64,000 nt of DNA from Candidatus Woesearchaeota archaeon (GCA_018676855.1 JABHDY010000003.1:509907-573906), one strand, 5' to 3'; positions 1-7,934 are shown, numbered from the stretch's first letter. Numbers and translations are program-made. Notes: generated by a model not told the origin, from the sequence alone.

Positions 1-199
1 CATCATTAAAGCACAGGGTGAAGTAATGGCAGCAAATAATATGGCAAAGGCAGCAACAACGCTTGCGGGAGCTCCTGGTGCTTTACATCTGAGAACACTT
101 CAAAGCATTAATGATATGTCATCTGATCAGTCGAACACGATTGTCTTTGCTGTACCATTAGAAGTGCTTAAAGCGTTTGGAAGCATGAGTAAGAAATAA
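1..199 (+). CDS. Stomatin/SPFH (band 7) family protein, C-terminal end only
   Basis: Only the last 65 codons are in the window; the 5' part lies upstream. The reading frame starts at base 2 and ends with TAA at 197-199. The visible part has an Ala/Gly-rich helix followed by the motif GALHLRTLQSIND and a segment ending in TIVFAVPLEVLKAF, which is the characteristic C-terminal block of prokaryotic stomatins. Family members are membrane-anchored and oligomerise in membrane microdomains. They are often encoded beside an NfeD protein, which is not visible here. The gene converges on the NFACT gene with 28 bases between the stop codons. Confidence 0.8.
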   Translation, partial: IIKAQGEVMAANNMAKAATTLAGAPGALHLRTLQSINDMSSDQSNTIVFAVPLEVLKAFGSMSKK

Positions 200-227
200 T
201 TATTTTCTTTTTTTTAATTTTTAATTT

Positions 228-1313
228 TTATAATTCTATCAGAACTTTCTTATTCTTTAAATCAACTTTAGCAATCTTCTTTTCTTTCTTCAATTCTTTT
301 TCAACATCTTTCCAATCTTTAACTTTCCTCAACTCTTTAACTATATCTAATAATTTCTGGAGAGGAGTATACTTCTCATAAATCAGTTCGCCCTTTTGTT
401 TGTTTAATGCAATCTTTTCTGTAAGATTAACAATTGCTTCCTCTTGATTACGTACCATCCTAGTAACAGCACCAATTTTCTGTTCATATGGAGAAATTGT
501 AAGAAACGGATTTAATGTATCAATAGCTTCATTATATGTTTTCATAACTTTTTTAGGTTCCTTTCCTTCTAACAGAAATGGGGTGATTTGTTCGTCGTAT
601 ATGTGTCCTTGAGGTTTTTCTATCTTTTTCAAGATTTTGTTAATAGACATATAGATTTGTTTAATATGTTCTTTACCAATTTCATTTGGCAATATATTCT
701 TATCAACATTACTCAATGTACACACTTCTTCTGCATACAATCCACCAAATCCTAATTCTGTTGCTAAAGTGGTAGCAATATTTTTCTTATCACTTTTTGT
801 AATAATACCTGACAATTCTTTTTCTGTTATAGTTTTCCAATTAACTCCTTTAGCAGGAAATATATATTTTTCGTGAGGTTTAACAACCCGATCTTTCCAA
901 ATCTGTCTGTCAATAGAAGTAATGATAATATACTTATCATCAGTTAGAATTATATTGCCCTTTGAAAACAGTTCAATTATAAGATAATACTTCTTTTCCT
1001 TTTCTAATTCAAATACAACAATTCGTTCAGAATCTTTTTGTTCAATTTTTCGTACAAACGCATTATTGATATATTTACGTAATTGCATACAAAATCCTGT
1101 TGGTCGTAACTGCGTTTCTTTTTTTGTTGTTAATGATATCAATTTTCCAGGAATTATCTTAAGCAATTGTTTTCCTTTTCCTGATGCATGTAATTGTAAT
1201 AGTAACTCTTTATTACTTTGATGATATATTTGCGATATTCTTCCATTTACAATAAATTGTAGTTCATGTACGAGGGCTGCTAATTCTATTGATGCTATTG
1301 ATTTCTTTTGCAT
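228..1313 (-). CDS. NFACT-N domain protein (RqcH/Rqc2/NEMF family), short form lacking the C-terminal half
   Basis: The N-terminal ~200 residues match the NFACT-N domain of ribosome quality-control factors (SELQ-like start, GKGKQLLKI, FCMQLRKYI, RIVVFELE), followed by a helical region and a coiled coil up to residue ~345. In this family NFACT-N contacts the obstructed large ribosomal subunit and tRNA. Archaeal homologues usually run to about 650 residues and contain an NFACT-R (DUF814) domain. This protein stops at 361 residues, just past the coiled coil, with a clean TAA and no continuing frame. Either NFACT-R is encoded elsewhere or the function is reduced. The ATG at 1313 gives the expected family start. 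Confidence 0.8.
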   Translation of the reverse strand: MQKKSIASIELAALVHELQFIVNGRISQIYHQSNKELLLQLHASGKGKQLLKIIPGKLISLTTKKETQLRPTGFCMQLRKYINNAFVRKIEQKDSERIVVFELEKEKKYYLIIELFSKGNIILTDDKYIIITSIDRQIWKDRVVKPHEKYIFPAKGVNWKTITEKELSGIITKSDKKNIATTLATELGFGGLYAEEVCTLSNVDKNILPNEIGKEHIKQIYMSINKILKKIEKPQGHIYDEQITPFLLEGKEPKKVMKTYNEAIDTLNPFLTISPYEQKIGAVTRMVRNQEEAIVNLTEKIALNKQKGELIYEKYTPLQKLLDIVKELRKVKDWKDVEKELKKEKKIAKVDLKNKKVLIEL

Positions 1314-1363
1314 GGCCTTGTTATGTGTATTTTGTTTTTAAATTTATGTGAGAAAAAAATGGA

Positions 1364-1435
1364 GGGCCAGGAGGGATTTGAACCCTCGACCCGTCCCTCT
1401 GCAGGGGACTGCCTTAACCGCTTGGCCACTGACCC
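1364..1435 (-). tRNA. tRNA-Cys (GCA)
   Basis: The reverse strand folds into a full 72-nt cloverleaf: acceptor GGGTCAG/CTGGCCC with one T-G wobble, D arm GGC...GCC, anticodon stem GTCCC/GGGAC with loop CTGCAGA (anticodon GCA), and T arm GAGGG-TTCAAAT-CCCTC. There is no intron and CCA is not encoded. It lies 12 bases downstream of tRNA-Arg on the same strand, so the two are probably co-transcribed. Confidence 0.95.
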
Positions 1436-1447
1436 AGTAATAAATGT

Positions 1448-1573
1448 GGGCTTGGAGGGATTTGAACCCACGGTCCCCGGCTATCTTTCCCTAAAAAGGA
1501 TAGAAGGCCGGTGCATTCTTTGGCTAATGCTTAAAACTTGTCCGCATAAGTATCCAAACTATGCTACAAGCCC
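1448..1573 (-). tRNA. tRNA-Arg (TCT) with two introns (D-loop and position 37/38)
   Basis: The 126-base gene has acceptor GGGCTTG/CAAGCCC and a T loop TTCAAAT. Removing two inserts leaves a 74-nt tRNA with anticodon stem CCGGC/GCCGG and loop CTTCTAA (anticodon TCT). Insert 1 (1518-1551, 34 nt) lies in the D loop. Exon TTGG pairs with intron CCAA, 3-nt bulges sit at each splice site, and the intron has its own hairpin, which together give a relaxed bulge-helix-bulge. Insert 2 (1483-1500, 18 nt) sits at canonical position 37/38, with bulges TA|T and AT|A. D stem GCAT/ATGC forms only after insert 1 is removed. The T stem keeps one T-T mismatch. CCA is not encoded. Confidence 0.88.
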
Positions 1574-1628
1574 ATAAACCATCAAAACACCAGATAACTT
1601 TTAAACATTTCTGAATTATTGAGTAAAG

Positions 1629-2252
1629 ATGCCAAATTTCATAATGTATGAAGATAGAAACGTTAAGGCAAAAGGTCTTAACAAAGAGAACGTAATATCT
1701 GAAACTAAGCTTAAAGAGTATTTTTATGATAGTGATTATGATAATTTGTCTCTTATAAAAACCATAGAACCATTTGAATTACACGTGCCAATTCCCACAT
1801 TATTTTATCCTGGCTGTGGCGTTGATATTTTATTTCCATTACACTATCTAAATGCTCTCTTTCCACGTACAAAAGAAGTACATTTTGTGTTTATGGACAC
1901 AGAAAACACCCTTGGCATAATAAAAACAATACTTGATGATGTTGGCATTTCTTTTTCTGAAAATAAAACGTTCATTAATTTTTATTGGAATAATACGTTA
2001 GTTAATCTAGAGTTTAAAACAGCAAATGTGTTCAAGAATATTGATTCGTTACCTCAATTTCACATATATTTTGAACGAGCATTTAGAATTATGCGCGATA
2101 CATTCCCTGGGTATGAAGAAATAATTATCAAAAAGCTTCATAATGATGGTATTTTGATCAGCGATTCTGGATTTCAAGACAAAAAATTACAGTACAAAGA
2201 AGTGCCTAAAAGTCTCAGTTCATATAACGAAATGGTCTTGGCAACAAAGTAA
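1629..2252 (+). CDS. Predicted Rossmann-fold, methyltransferase-like protein
   Basis: A 207-residue protein of unassigned function. Around residue 60 a strand followed by FYPGCGVDILFPL resembles motif I of SAM-dependent methyltransferases. VHFVFMDTE about 30 residues later could be the acidic end of strand 2, and the late segment NDGILISDSGF resembles the usual strand 5 region. No target-specific motif is seen. It is a single gene upstream of the short Ada-like protein, and its stop codon is part of a perfect hairpin. The methyltransferase assignment is inferred from fold pattern only. Confidence 0.5.
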   Translation: MPNFIMYEDRNVKAKGLNKENVISETKLKEYFYDSDYDNLSLIKTIEPFELHVPIPTLFYPGCGVDILFPLHYLNALFPRTKEVHFVFMDTENTLGIIKTILDDVGISFSENKTFINFYWNNTLVNLEFKTANVFKNIDSLPQFHIYFERAFRIMRDTFPGYEEIIIKKLHNDGILISDSGFQDKKLQYKEVPKSLSSYNEMVLATK

Positions 2253-2269
2253 TCACTAATGAGTGATTA
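2250..2269 (+). terminator. Hairpin overlapping the stop codon (possible 3' end)
   Basis: TAATCACT and AGTGATTA form a perfect 8-bp stem around an AATG loop. The stem includes the TAA of the upstream gene. There is no strong T-run directly after it, so termination is a guess. Confidence 0.35.
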
Positions 2270-2282
2270 AATAATAGAAAAG

Positions 2283-2290
2283 TTTATAAA
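2283..2290 (+). promoter_or_regulatory. TATA box of the 2316 gene
   Basis: TTTATAAA lies 26-33 bases upstream of the ATG at 2316. This is the spacing of an archaeal promoter giving a leaderless mRNA. Confidence 0.65.
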
Positions 2291-2315
2291 TGGAGTTATC
2301 TCTTTCTATACTACA

Positions 2316-2684
2316 ATGAATACAACACAACTTGAAAGCAATATTATACAATCTTTTGCATTAGCAAAAAGAGATATGACAAAACTTTACGACAGTTTAT
2401 ATTTTTTAATGGATAAAGTTGATAAACTTGCGTTAGAAAACAAGAGTTTGGCACAAAAACTAGCTTCTCTCTCTCCAAAATCGCGAAGAACTGTTGTGAG
2501 AACGGCAAAAAAAGTTGCAACAAAAACTCTTTCACGAAAATTTGTTGCTGCTCGTGGTAGTACAAAAATGCACGACTCTAAATGTCCTTTTGCACGAAAC
2601 ATTAAACCTAAAAATAAAGTTGTTCTTAAATCAAAAGTTACAGCTCTTAACCAAGGTTTTAAATTGTGTAGTTGTTTACACTAA
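2316..2684 (+). CDS. Small protein with coiled coil and C-terminal Ada-like Cys/His domain
   Basis: 122 residues. Positions ~5-50 form a leucine-rich helical segment, followed by a lysine/arginine-rich linker. The last ~45 residues hold FVAARGSTKMH, CPFA and a terminal CSC. The pattern F-V-A-[SR]...[KY]-H...C-x-x-A...C is shared with the end of the membrane protein at 18505-19125 and resembles the small zinc-binding fold related to Ada metal-binding domains. The role is unknown; nucleic-acid binding through the basic linker is possible. It has its own TATA box and is probably leaderless. Confidence 0.6.
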   Translation: MNTTQLESNIIQSFALAKRDMTKLYDSLYFLMDKVDKLALENKSLAQKLASLSPKSRRTVVRTAKKVATKTLSRKFVAARGSTKMHDSKCPFARNIKPKNKVVLKSKVTALNQGFKLCSCLH

Positions 2685-2730
2685 TTTGTTAAAACATTTT
2701 TATTTTTTTAAATCTAATTTAATCTAATTT

Positions 2731-3828
2731 TTAAGGCAACCATGTCTTAGAATTCTTTAATTTATCAGGTAAGTATTTTTCCATAACGAAATTCAAACTA
2801 TGGGCAGAGAAGGCTTGCTGTTCAACCCTCACTTTCATCTTTGCCATCTGTTTCAATGCCTTTTGCCATTCTTTATGGTGAAGACAGAACGGATCGTTCT
2901 TAAGTACATCTTTAATTTTCTTAAAGTCAACTTCTTTTAACGGATGTGTTGGCAATTTATAATCAATAATGTCTTGTGGTGTTACGCCGATAAATTCTGC
3001 TTTAGGAACACAGAAAAACTCGTTAATGTGTGCAGCATTTCCTGATCCCACTTTAAGCGTTCTATAAATTGAAAAGTATCCATATGGGTCACCATCTGTA
3101 AACACAAATACTGGTAAGTTATTCTCGTCAGACAATTTTCTCATAAATCGTCGTGTTGCACGTGTAGGAACACCCGACATGGCAATAAGGACACAGTTAG
3201 CTTTCTTCCAATATTTATGTTTGTTAAGACGTTCAAACATACCTGCAGTTTCAACAGCCAGAACGAACTTAGCGTTCGTTTCAAATTTAAGATGTTCAAC
3301 AGAACTTGGAATTGAATATGCACCAGCACCAAATTTTGTACAATCTATATTAAGTTGTTTATCAGTTTCTTTATCAATATCAATAACTGTTAATTTTCCT
3401 GCAACTGCTCCACCCTTTTCTCCTGGAATGAAACCTATCTGTTCACGGTTAACACCCATCATCGCTTCAATATCGTCCATGACAGTGTCAGATTCTGGCT
3501 GTTCTTTAAACCGTGCATCACCCCAATTTTTACTCACGTAATACGCTTCTCTTTTAGTTGCAATATCATTAGTTTCAATAAGTTTCTTTGACAAGCCCAT
3601 CATTCTAAGGGTTTGTGCAAACGTTTTGATAGTTGATGCAGTTAGTGTCCTAGTTTTCTTTTTATCTAACTGTTTAAAGTATCCATCTTTAGAATTATAT
3701 TCAACGTTGTTTAATGAACGTATTGGCATTTCTATCTCTGGCTGTTTGATTAATTTAATTTTACCATAAATGCCTTTAGCTATTTCTGTGATTTTTGCAA
3801 TTACGTCAATTTCGTTTTTTTTAGTCAT
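2731..3828 (-). CDS. top6A: DNA topoisomerase VI subunit A (Spo11-like)
   Basis: 365 residues, a typical length for the A subunit of type IIB topoisomerase. The winged-helix (CAP) domain holds the cleavage tyrosine in the REAYYVS motif near residue 111. The Toprim domain follows, with VFVFTDGDPYGYFS carrying the DxD metal-binding pair. With subunit B it forms the A2B2 enzyme that relaxes and decatenates DNA using ATP. Its start is 4 bases after the stop of the subunit B gene, so the two are co-transcribed. No truncation or missing catalytic residue is seen. Confidence 0.97.
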   Translation of the reverse strand: MTKKNEIDVIAKITEIAKGIYGKIKLIKQPEIEMPIRSLNNVEYNSKDGYFKQLDKKKTRTLTASTIKTFAQTLRMMGLSKKLIETNDIATKREAYYVSKNWGDARFKEQPESDTVMDDIEAMMGVNREQIGFIPGEKGGAVAGKLTVIDIDKETDKQLNIDCTKFGAGAYSIPSSVEHLKFETNAKFVLAVETAGMFERLNKHKYWKKANCVLIAMSGVPTRATRRFMRKLSDENNLPVFVFTDGDPYGYFSIYRTLKVGSGNAAHINEFFCVPKAEFIGVTPQDIIDYKLPTHPLKEVDFKKIKDVLKNDPFCLHHKEWQKALKQMAKMKVRVEQQAFSAHSLNFVMEKYLPDKLKNSKTWLP

Positions 3829-3832
3829 TTTT

Positions 3833-5590
3833 CTAAATCAATGTTTTTTGTTTATCTTCTTTTTTGTCTTCAGGATTTTCTTCAATTTTTTTTTCTGGAG
3901 CTGATTTCTCTTTTGTTTCTTCCATTTTTTCCTCTTTTACTTCATCACGTTCTTCTTTTTTATTGTCCCTTGGCTCTTTACCAATATTTGCCAATTCTGC
4001 ATCATATTCTGGATTGTCAACTTTTATCTCCTCTAACTCACCACGTGTATGTTCTAAAATTTCACACAGATCATCTTCAATCTTTTTAGAATTAATTTCA
4101 TCAAACCCAATAAGTTCTTGTAATGCTTCTGCAACGTGAGGAATAAACTTTTCAATATAACTTCTTTTTTTCCCTTCATCTTTAATTCTTCTTTTTTTGT
4201 TTACAAACGATGCAAGTTTCCTACCACATTCTTGTAATGCACGTTTAATCTCTCGAATTATTTCTGGATAATGTGCAAGTGCTTCTTTTGATTCAGACGT
4301 AAAGGGTACCCATACAGATGACATGTGAACAACGATTGTACACGGACCAGAGGGGATAGAATTTTTACTCTGTTGTAAACCGTAGGATCGCCATGCAGTA
4401 TTTTGAATAGAGTTTGTTATTGCACATGCTCCCTGTTGATATAGGAGGGGTACTCTATTTGCAAACCGCATTACTCGTACAGTTTTATCTCCTTCCTGTT
4501 CTCCACCGTACGCAAGTGCAGCTTCAATAATGAACGGATTACCACGATACACTGCTGGTGGCCGTGTAGTTGAACAATAAAACTCTGCATTAATTTCCTT
4601 CCGAAGACCACTTTCAAGAAGTTCAGCAGTAATGGGAGAAATACAGTCTGTTGGCGGCGAAATTATTTTTGTTAATTTAACGCCTTTCAATAACTGTTCT
4701 GCCATTTCTCGAGTAAACTTTTTAGGTTTTGTATTTGGCAGAAGGGATGCGTTTCGACAAATTTCTTTTGCTGTTCCGACACCGACACGTACAAACTCAG
4801 TTGTTAAAAATTGTTGAAGAGTTTTGGTTGTTGTCGTTTCAAGCATTTTGATGAATCTGCCCAGCTCAACACCGTATGGGTGCGGTTTAATTTCCTTTGC
4901 TTCTGGTGGTAATTCGTTTGTTGCTCGTGGAAAGATTAATTGTTCAGCTTCAGGATTTGTATAAATGATGGTTGCGTGTGGGTTAACAATTGCAGTTTCT
5001 TTAATATACTCATCAACCGATTGTCGACCTTTCGTGTAACTTCCCTCAAGATCAATTTCTATACGTGTTCCATGTTCTTTCTCATCCCACGCAACTTCTT
5101 TATCATCTGAAACGTCTGGTTTATTTGTCGTTGTATTAATTTTAAGCTTAACATGATGCGCTGGACTATTCTTATCAGTTTTTGATGTAATCGATGCAGG
5201 TTTTCCCGTTGTTAATTGTCCATACAATACTGCTGCAGAAATTCCTATTCCTTGTTGACCTCTACTTTGTGCCAATTTATGAAATTTTGAACCGTACAAT
5301 AACTTTGCAAATATTTTTGGAAGTTGTGCTCGAACAATTCCTGGACCGTTATCTTCCATGATAAGTCTAAACCGTGTTTCGCCTAACTGAATAACTTCAA
5401 TATTAAGTTCTGGAAGGATTCGTGCCTCTTCACACGCATCAAGAGCATTATCAACACCTTCTTTAATAGCAGTAAGAAGTGATCTTCGAGGATTATCAAA
5501 CCCTAACAAGTGCCTATTCTTTTCAAAAAATTCAGCTATAGAAATATCTCGTTGTTTCTTTGCAAGTTCTTCAGCTGATCGTTGTGCCAT
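3833..5590 (-). CDS. top6B: DNA topoisomerase VI subunit B (GHKL ATPase)
   Basis: 585 residues. The GHKL ATPase domain begins near residue 30 with the [20 protein letters not shown] helix (N-box), then the DNGPGI motif (G1) and [11 protein letters not shown] (G2/ATP lid). The H2TH and transducer domains follow to about residue 500. The last ~70 residues are a low-complexity Glu/Lys tail that the core enzyme does not need. Together with top6A, it makes the ATP-dependent strand-passage enzyme. It probably belongs to the same transcription unit as the M23, RIO1 and KH genes upstream. Confidence 0.97.
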   Translation of the reverse strand: MAQRSAEELAKKQRDISIAEFFEKNRHLLGFDNPRRSLLTAIKEGVDNALDACEEARILPELNIEVIQLGETRFRLIMEDNGPGIVRAQLPKIFAKLLYGSKFHKLAQSRGQQGIGISAAVLYGQLTTGKPASITSKTDKNSPAHHVKLKINTTTNKPDVSDDKEVAWDEKEHGTRIEIDLEGSYTKGRQSVDEYIKETAIVNPHATIIYTNPEAEQLIFPRATNELPPEAKEIKPHPYGVELGRFIKMLETTTTKTLQQFLTTEFVRVGVGTAKEICRNASLLPNTKPKKFTREMAEQLLKGVKLTKIISPPTDCISPITAELLESGLRKEINAEFYCSTTRPPAVYRGNPFIIEAALAYGGEQEGDKTVRVMRFANRVPLLYQQGACAITNSIQNTAWRSYGLQQSKNSIPSGPCTIVVHMSSVWVPFTSESKEALAHYPEIIREIKRALQECGRKLASFVNKKRRIKDEGKKRSYIEKFIPHVAEALQELIGFDEINSKKIEDDLCEILEHTRGELEEIKVDNPEYDAELANIGKEPRDNKKEERDEVKEEKMEETKEKSAPEKKIEENPEDKKEDKQKTLI

Positions 5591-5655
5591 ACTTTAGAAA
5601 GAAAATGGATGCTTTTTAAAAGTTTTGGAAAGTAATGCTTCTAGAATATAAAATT

Positions 5656-6195
5656 TTACAACCGTTCAACCATCATCATTTCTTTCTTTTTCTTCTCAAG
5701 GAAGCTAAATACTGTCTTATGCATTGATCCCTGTAAGAGCATTGCAACTGCTTGTCGGGCAATGGCAACGTGCATTGCATCGCCTATAATCCCAACAGTT
5801 TTACCATACACAGAAATGTTACAATCAGTTAATCGTTCAATTTCTTCACGAGACTTTCCTTCTTTACCAATAACTCGTCCTTTTAACCGTTGCATAGTAT
5901 TTTGACTTTTTCCTGCAATGTCTTTCATGTCAATAAGTTCAAACGCATACTCTTCCTGTGCTAATAACAATGCAGTTTTAGGATTAAATCCTCGTGCAAT
6001 TGCTTTGACAATATGTTTCGCGTTATATAATGCAAGACCATCTTCACCTTTAATAGTAACGTCTCCTTCTTTGCTAATATCAAGTGTACATCCTGTAGCA
6101 TCTTCTATTTGTTTCTTTGTTGTACCATCTTTACCAATTAAAACGGCAACCCGTTCTTCAGGTATCTTAACTTCGTATGAAAATTCGTCTTCCAT
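5656..6195 (-). CDS. KH-domain RNA-binding protein (archaeal Dim2/Pno1-like)
   Basis: 179 residues with two KH domains: the first with VAVLIGKDGTTKKQIE (GxxG loop) near residues 13-30, the second with RVIGKEGKSREEIERLT near residues 105-125. This two-KH arrangement and its length match archaeal homologues of Dim2/Pno1, which act in small-subunit rRNA maturation. It lies 9 bases downstream of the RIO1 kinase gene. This gene pair is widespread in archaea and supports a shared ribosome-assembly role. Confidence 0.9.
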   Translation of the reverse strand: MEDEFSYEVKIPEERVAVLIGKDGTTKKQIEDATGCTLDISKEGDVTIKGEDGLALYNAKHIVKAIARGFNPKTALLLAQEEYAFELIDMKDIAGKSQNTMQRLKGRVIGKEGKSREEIERLTDCNISVYGKTVGIIGDAMHVAIARQAVAMLLQGSMHKTVFSFLEKKKKEMMMVERL

Positions 6196-6204
6196 TTTTT
6201 ATCA

Positions 6205-6909
6205 TTATTTTGTTATTTTTTTTAATACTTCCTCAAATTTTGCTTTAATTCCTACTTTTTTAAAAAAATGTAAAACATTTTTAACGTCCCTTTCTAGCAA
6301 CTCTTCAGAATTTGGCGTTTTTACAAGTGTAGCTTGTGAAAAGTCAATGATGACGGGCTTTTCATTATAATTAAGTATGTTAAATGAACTTAAATCGCCA
6401 TGAATAAGGCCATTTTGATACATTTTTGTCATTTGATCAATAACATCATCAAAAAACTCTTCAGGATTTTCTGGATATGCATCTTTAAGAGGTGGAGCAG
6501 GTTCTTCGTCACCAATAAATTCTTCAACAATAATATGATTTTTCCATCCTAATGCTTTTGGTACTCTCACGCCGGACCTTTCAGATTTTATAAGGTTTTT
6601 ATACTCACGTTGTGCCCATGAAAGAATAATCTCTCGCCGTTTTTGTCTTAAATTTTCATAGCGAGGATCTTTTCGAATATAATCGTACATTCGTTTAAAA
6701 TCACAGTTTTGCATACGATAAATCTTTACAATAACTCTATCATCTCCCTTTGACGCAATAAATACATTACTTTCTTTTCCTACGGGTAATGGTTGTACAA
6801 GTTCATCAAATACACCCTTACTTTGAAGCGTAAAGAGTGTTCTATTTGTAAACTCATCAAACACTCCTTTGATTGTTCTGAACCGTTCTTGATGCGTAAG
6901 GGTTACCAT
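6205..6909 (-). CDS. rio1: RIO1-type serine kinase/ATPase
   Basis: 234 residues. The RIO signature is present: nucleotide loop PVGKESNVF, Lys in VIVKIYR, the Rio1 insertion with DPRYENLR, catalytic loop LIHGDLSSFNIL (Asp and Asn), and metal-binding IIDFSQ. RIO1 acts on pre-40S/30S particles in late ribosome maturation. The ATG at 6907-6909 lies inside the end of the M23 gene upstream (7-base overlap), which suggests translational coupling, and the KH gene follows. Confidence 0.95.
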   Translation of the reverse strand: MVTLTHQERFRTIKGVFDEFTNRTLFTLQSKGVFDELVQPLPVGKESNVFIASKGDDRVIVKIYRMQNCDFKRMYDYIRKDPRYENLRQKRREIILSWAQREYKNLIKSERSGVRVPKALGWKNHIIVEEFIGDEEPAPPLKDAYPENPEEFFDDVIDQMTKMYQNGLIHGDLSSFNILNYNEKPVIIDFSQATLVKTPNSEELLERDVKNVLHFFKKVGIKAKFEEVLKKITK

Positions 6910-7364
6910 GATTGTAAGAAAAAGTGAGACTTTTTAATTCTTGTTAATTGAAATTGTAATGCTCTTCCTTCAAATTCATTGGAATCCATGTTATAAACAC
7001 CAATATGAACATGAGGTTCACTCATAAAACCTGAATAACCCGCAAATCCTAATACTTGGCCTGGGACTACTCTTTGTCCTTTTGTAACAACAACTTGATC
7101 TTTTCCAAAGTGAATATATTCTGCTCCCATTCCTCGACCAAGATTAGTTATAACATAATTGGCGTCTTTAGAAACCTCTGGATCGAGTCCCCATATATCA
7201 GAATCTGATTTTGTGTCTCTTACAATACCTTCAAGTACTGCAAGAATTGGGGTTCCATTTGGAACACGAAAATCAACTGCATGTTCATATTCAAGAATAC
7301 CTTCATGAGATATTGGCTTACCTGGAATGCTTTCTGGGAATGGTCTTATAATTTTCAAGGTCAT
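6903..7364 (-). CDS. M23-family peptidase-like protein (LytM fold), no signal peptide
   Basis: 153 residues covering essentially one M23 domain. The zinc-ligand pattern is complete: EHAVDF (His and Asp), then PHVHIGVYN (H-x-H) after VVPGQVLGFAGYSG. Family members are usually secreted endopeptidases acting on peptidoglycan. Here there is no signal peptide or membrane segment, and the gene heads an operon with RIO1 and KH genes, so a cytoplasmic role or a different substrate is likely. A TATA box at 7386-7393 suggests a leaderless start at 7364. Confidence 0.75.
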   Translation of the reverse strand: MTLKIIRPFPESIPGKPISHEGILEYEHAVDFRVPNGTPILAVLEGIVRDTKSDSDIWGLDPEVSKDANYVITNLGRGMGAEYIHFGKDQVVVTKGQRVVPGQVLGFAGYSGFMSEPHVHIGVYNMDSNEFEGRALQFQLTRIKKSHFFLQSW

Positions 7365-7385
7365 ATAATCACAATACTAAATACC

Positions 7386-7393
7386 TATATAAA
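7386..7393 (-). promoter_or_regulatory. TATA box of the M23-RIO1-KH operon
   Basis: On the reverse strand GTTTATATAGG lies 22-29 bases before the ATG at 7364. Confidence 0.6.
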
Positions 7394-7436
7394 CTTTCCT
7401 CAAAAATACTACTATTAAGTAATACTTACCAAAACA

Positions 7437-7446
7437 TTTATATAAA
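7437..7446 (+). promoter_or_regulatory. TATA box of a predicted short RNA
   Basis: TTTATATAAA sits where no coding sequence follows. A transcript would start near 7468 and run into the hairpin plus T-run at 7493-7526. Confidence 0.5.
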
Positions 7447-7467
7447 AACACCACTTCTAAGTAACAA

Positions 7468-7526
7468 ACACACCTCAAAACCACCTCTTTTGCCTCAGTG
7501 AACCTTCGGGTTGACTGGGGTTTTTT
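7468..7526 (+). ncRNA. Predicted short RNA (~58 nt) ending in a terminator-like hairpin
   Basis: The start is placed ~25 bases after the TATA box at 7437-7446 and the end at the T-run after the hairpin. No open reading frame of useful size lies inside. The 5' half is C/A-rich and unstructured, and the 3' half is the hairpin. It could be an independent small RNA or the terminated leader of a longer transcript toward dnaG. Confidence 0.4.
7493..7526 (+). terminator. TTCG-capped hairpin followed by six T residues
   Basis: CCTCAGT pairs with ACTGGGG (one T-G wobble), a G-G mismatch follows, then AACC-TTCG-GGTT closes the stem. TTTTTT comes directly after. The shape is that of a bacterial intrinsic terminator with a UUCG tetraloop, although archaea usually terminate on T-runs alone. 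Confidence 0.6.
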
Positions 7527-7614
7527 ATTTTATAATTGTTAAATTTAGCTCTATTTTTTCTTCAAAAACTATATTTTACCTCAATTTCAAAAAACACATT
7601 TTTGAACCATAATG

Positions 7615-7622
7615 TTTATAAA
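7615..7622 (+). promoter_or_regulatory. TATA box of the structured RNA before dnaG
   Basis: TTTATAAA places the predicted start at about 7645, exactly where the first helix of the structured RNA begins (GCCCGT at 7646). Confidence 0.65.
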
Positions 7623-7644
7623 GGAGAAATACTGCCAAATCTAT

Positions 7645-7916
7645 AGCCCGTCACGAGAGTACCTGTGGGAGCTAACGGCATAGCCAAGCTTTGAACTCAG
7701 GGGTTAGTGCCACGGGCTTCATAATCAACGAAAGGGATATATCACGTTCACATTCAATCACAAAACATTGAGTATCAACAACTAAATATGTTGTTATGTG
7801 TTCTAATCCCTTTAATACAAACAAAGAAATAGTATGCTTACGTTACTATCCCCATATCACTATTGTACACAAACACCAGTAGTATGTAGATTTACAGTAA
7901 ACAAGCTATTTCTTTG
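7645..7916 (+). ncRNA. Structured RNA of three helical domains (dnaG leader or independent RNA)
   Basis: No gene lies in 7365-7934. This part folds into three consecutive closed domains. Domain I: GCCCGT 7646-7651 with ACGGGC 7712-7717, enclosing CCTG/CAGG, AGCT/AGCT and GGC-ATA-GCC. Domain II: AAAGGGAT 7731-7738 with ATCCCTTT 7806-7813, then CACAT/ATGTG and two hairpins (TCAAT/ATTGA, AACAAC/GTTGTT), a three-way junction. Domain III: an 11-bp perfect helix, 7822-7832 with 7906-7916. The Shine-Dalgarno sequence of dnaG (GAGGT, 7921) follows 4 bases later. No SRP or RNase P signature was found. Confidence 0.6.
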
Positions 7917-7934
7917 AAGCGAGGTAACATAAAA

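Noticed and set aside
1308-1577. 89-residue open reading frame on the plus strand
   Set aside because: It runs across the antisense of tRNA-Cys and the intron-containing tRNA-Arg; not a protein gene.
3841-4139. Plus-strand frames rich in Ser/Leu/Phe
   Set aside because: Antisense of the Glu/Lys-rich tail of topoisomerase VI B.
7646-7719. Degenerate tRNA in domain I of the structured RNA
   Set aside because: Closing helix is acceptor-like, but there is no TTCRA T loop and no anticodon arm.
7645-7916. SRP RNA or RNase P RNA
   Set aside because: Length is near SRP RNA, but the helix 8 signature (GNAR tetraloop with AGCA/AGCAG loop) and the RNase P consensus (GAGGAAAGUC, ACAGAA) are absent.
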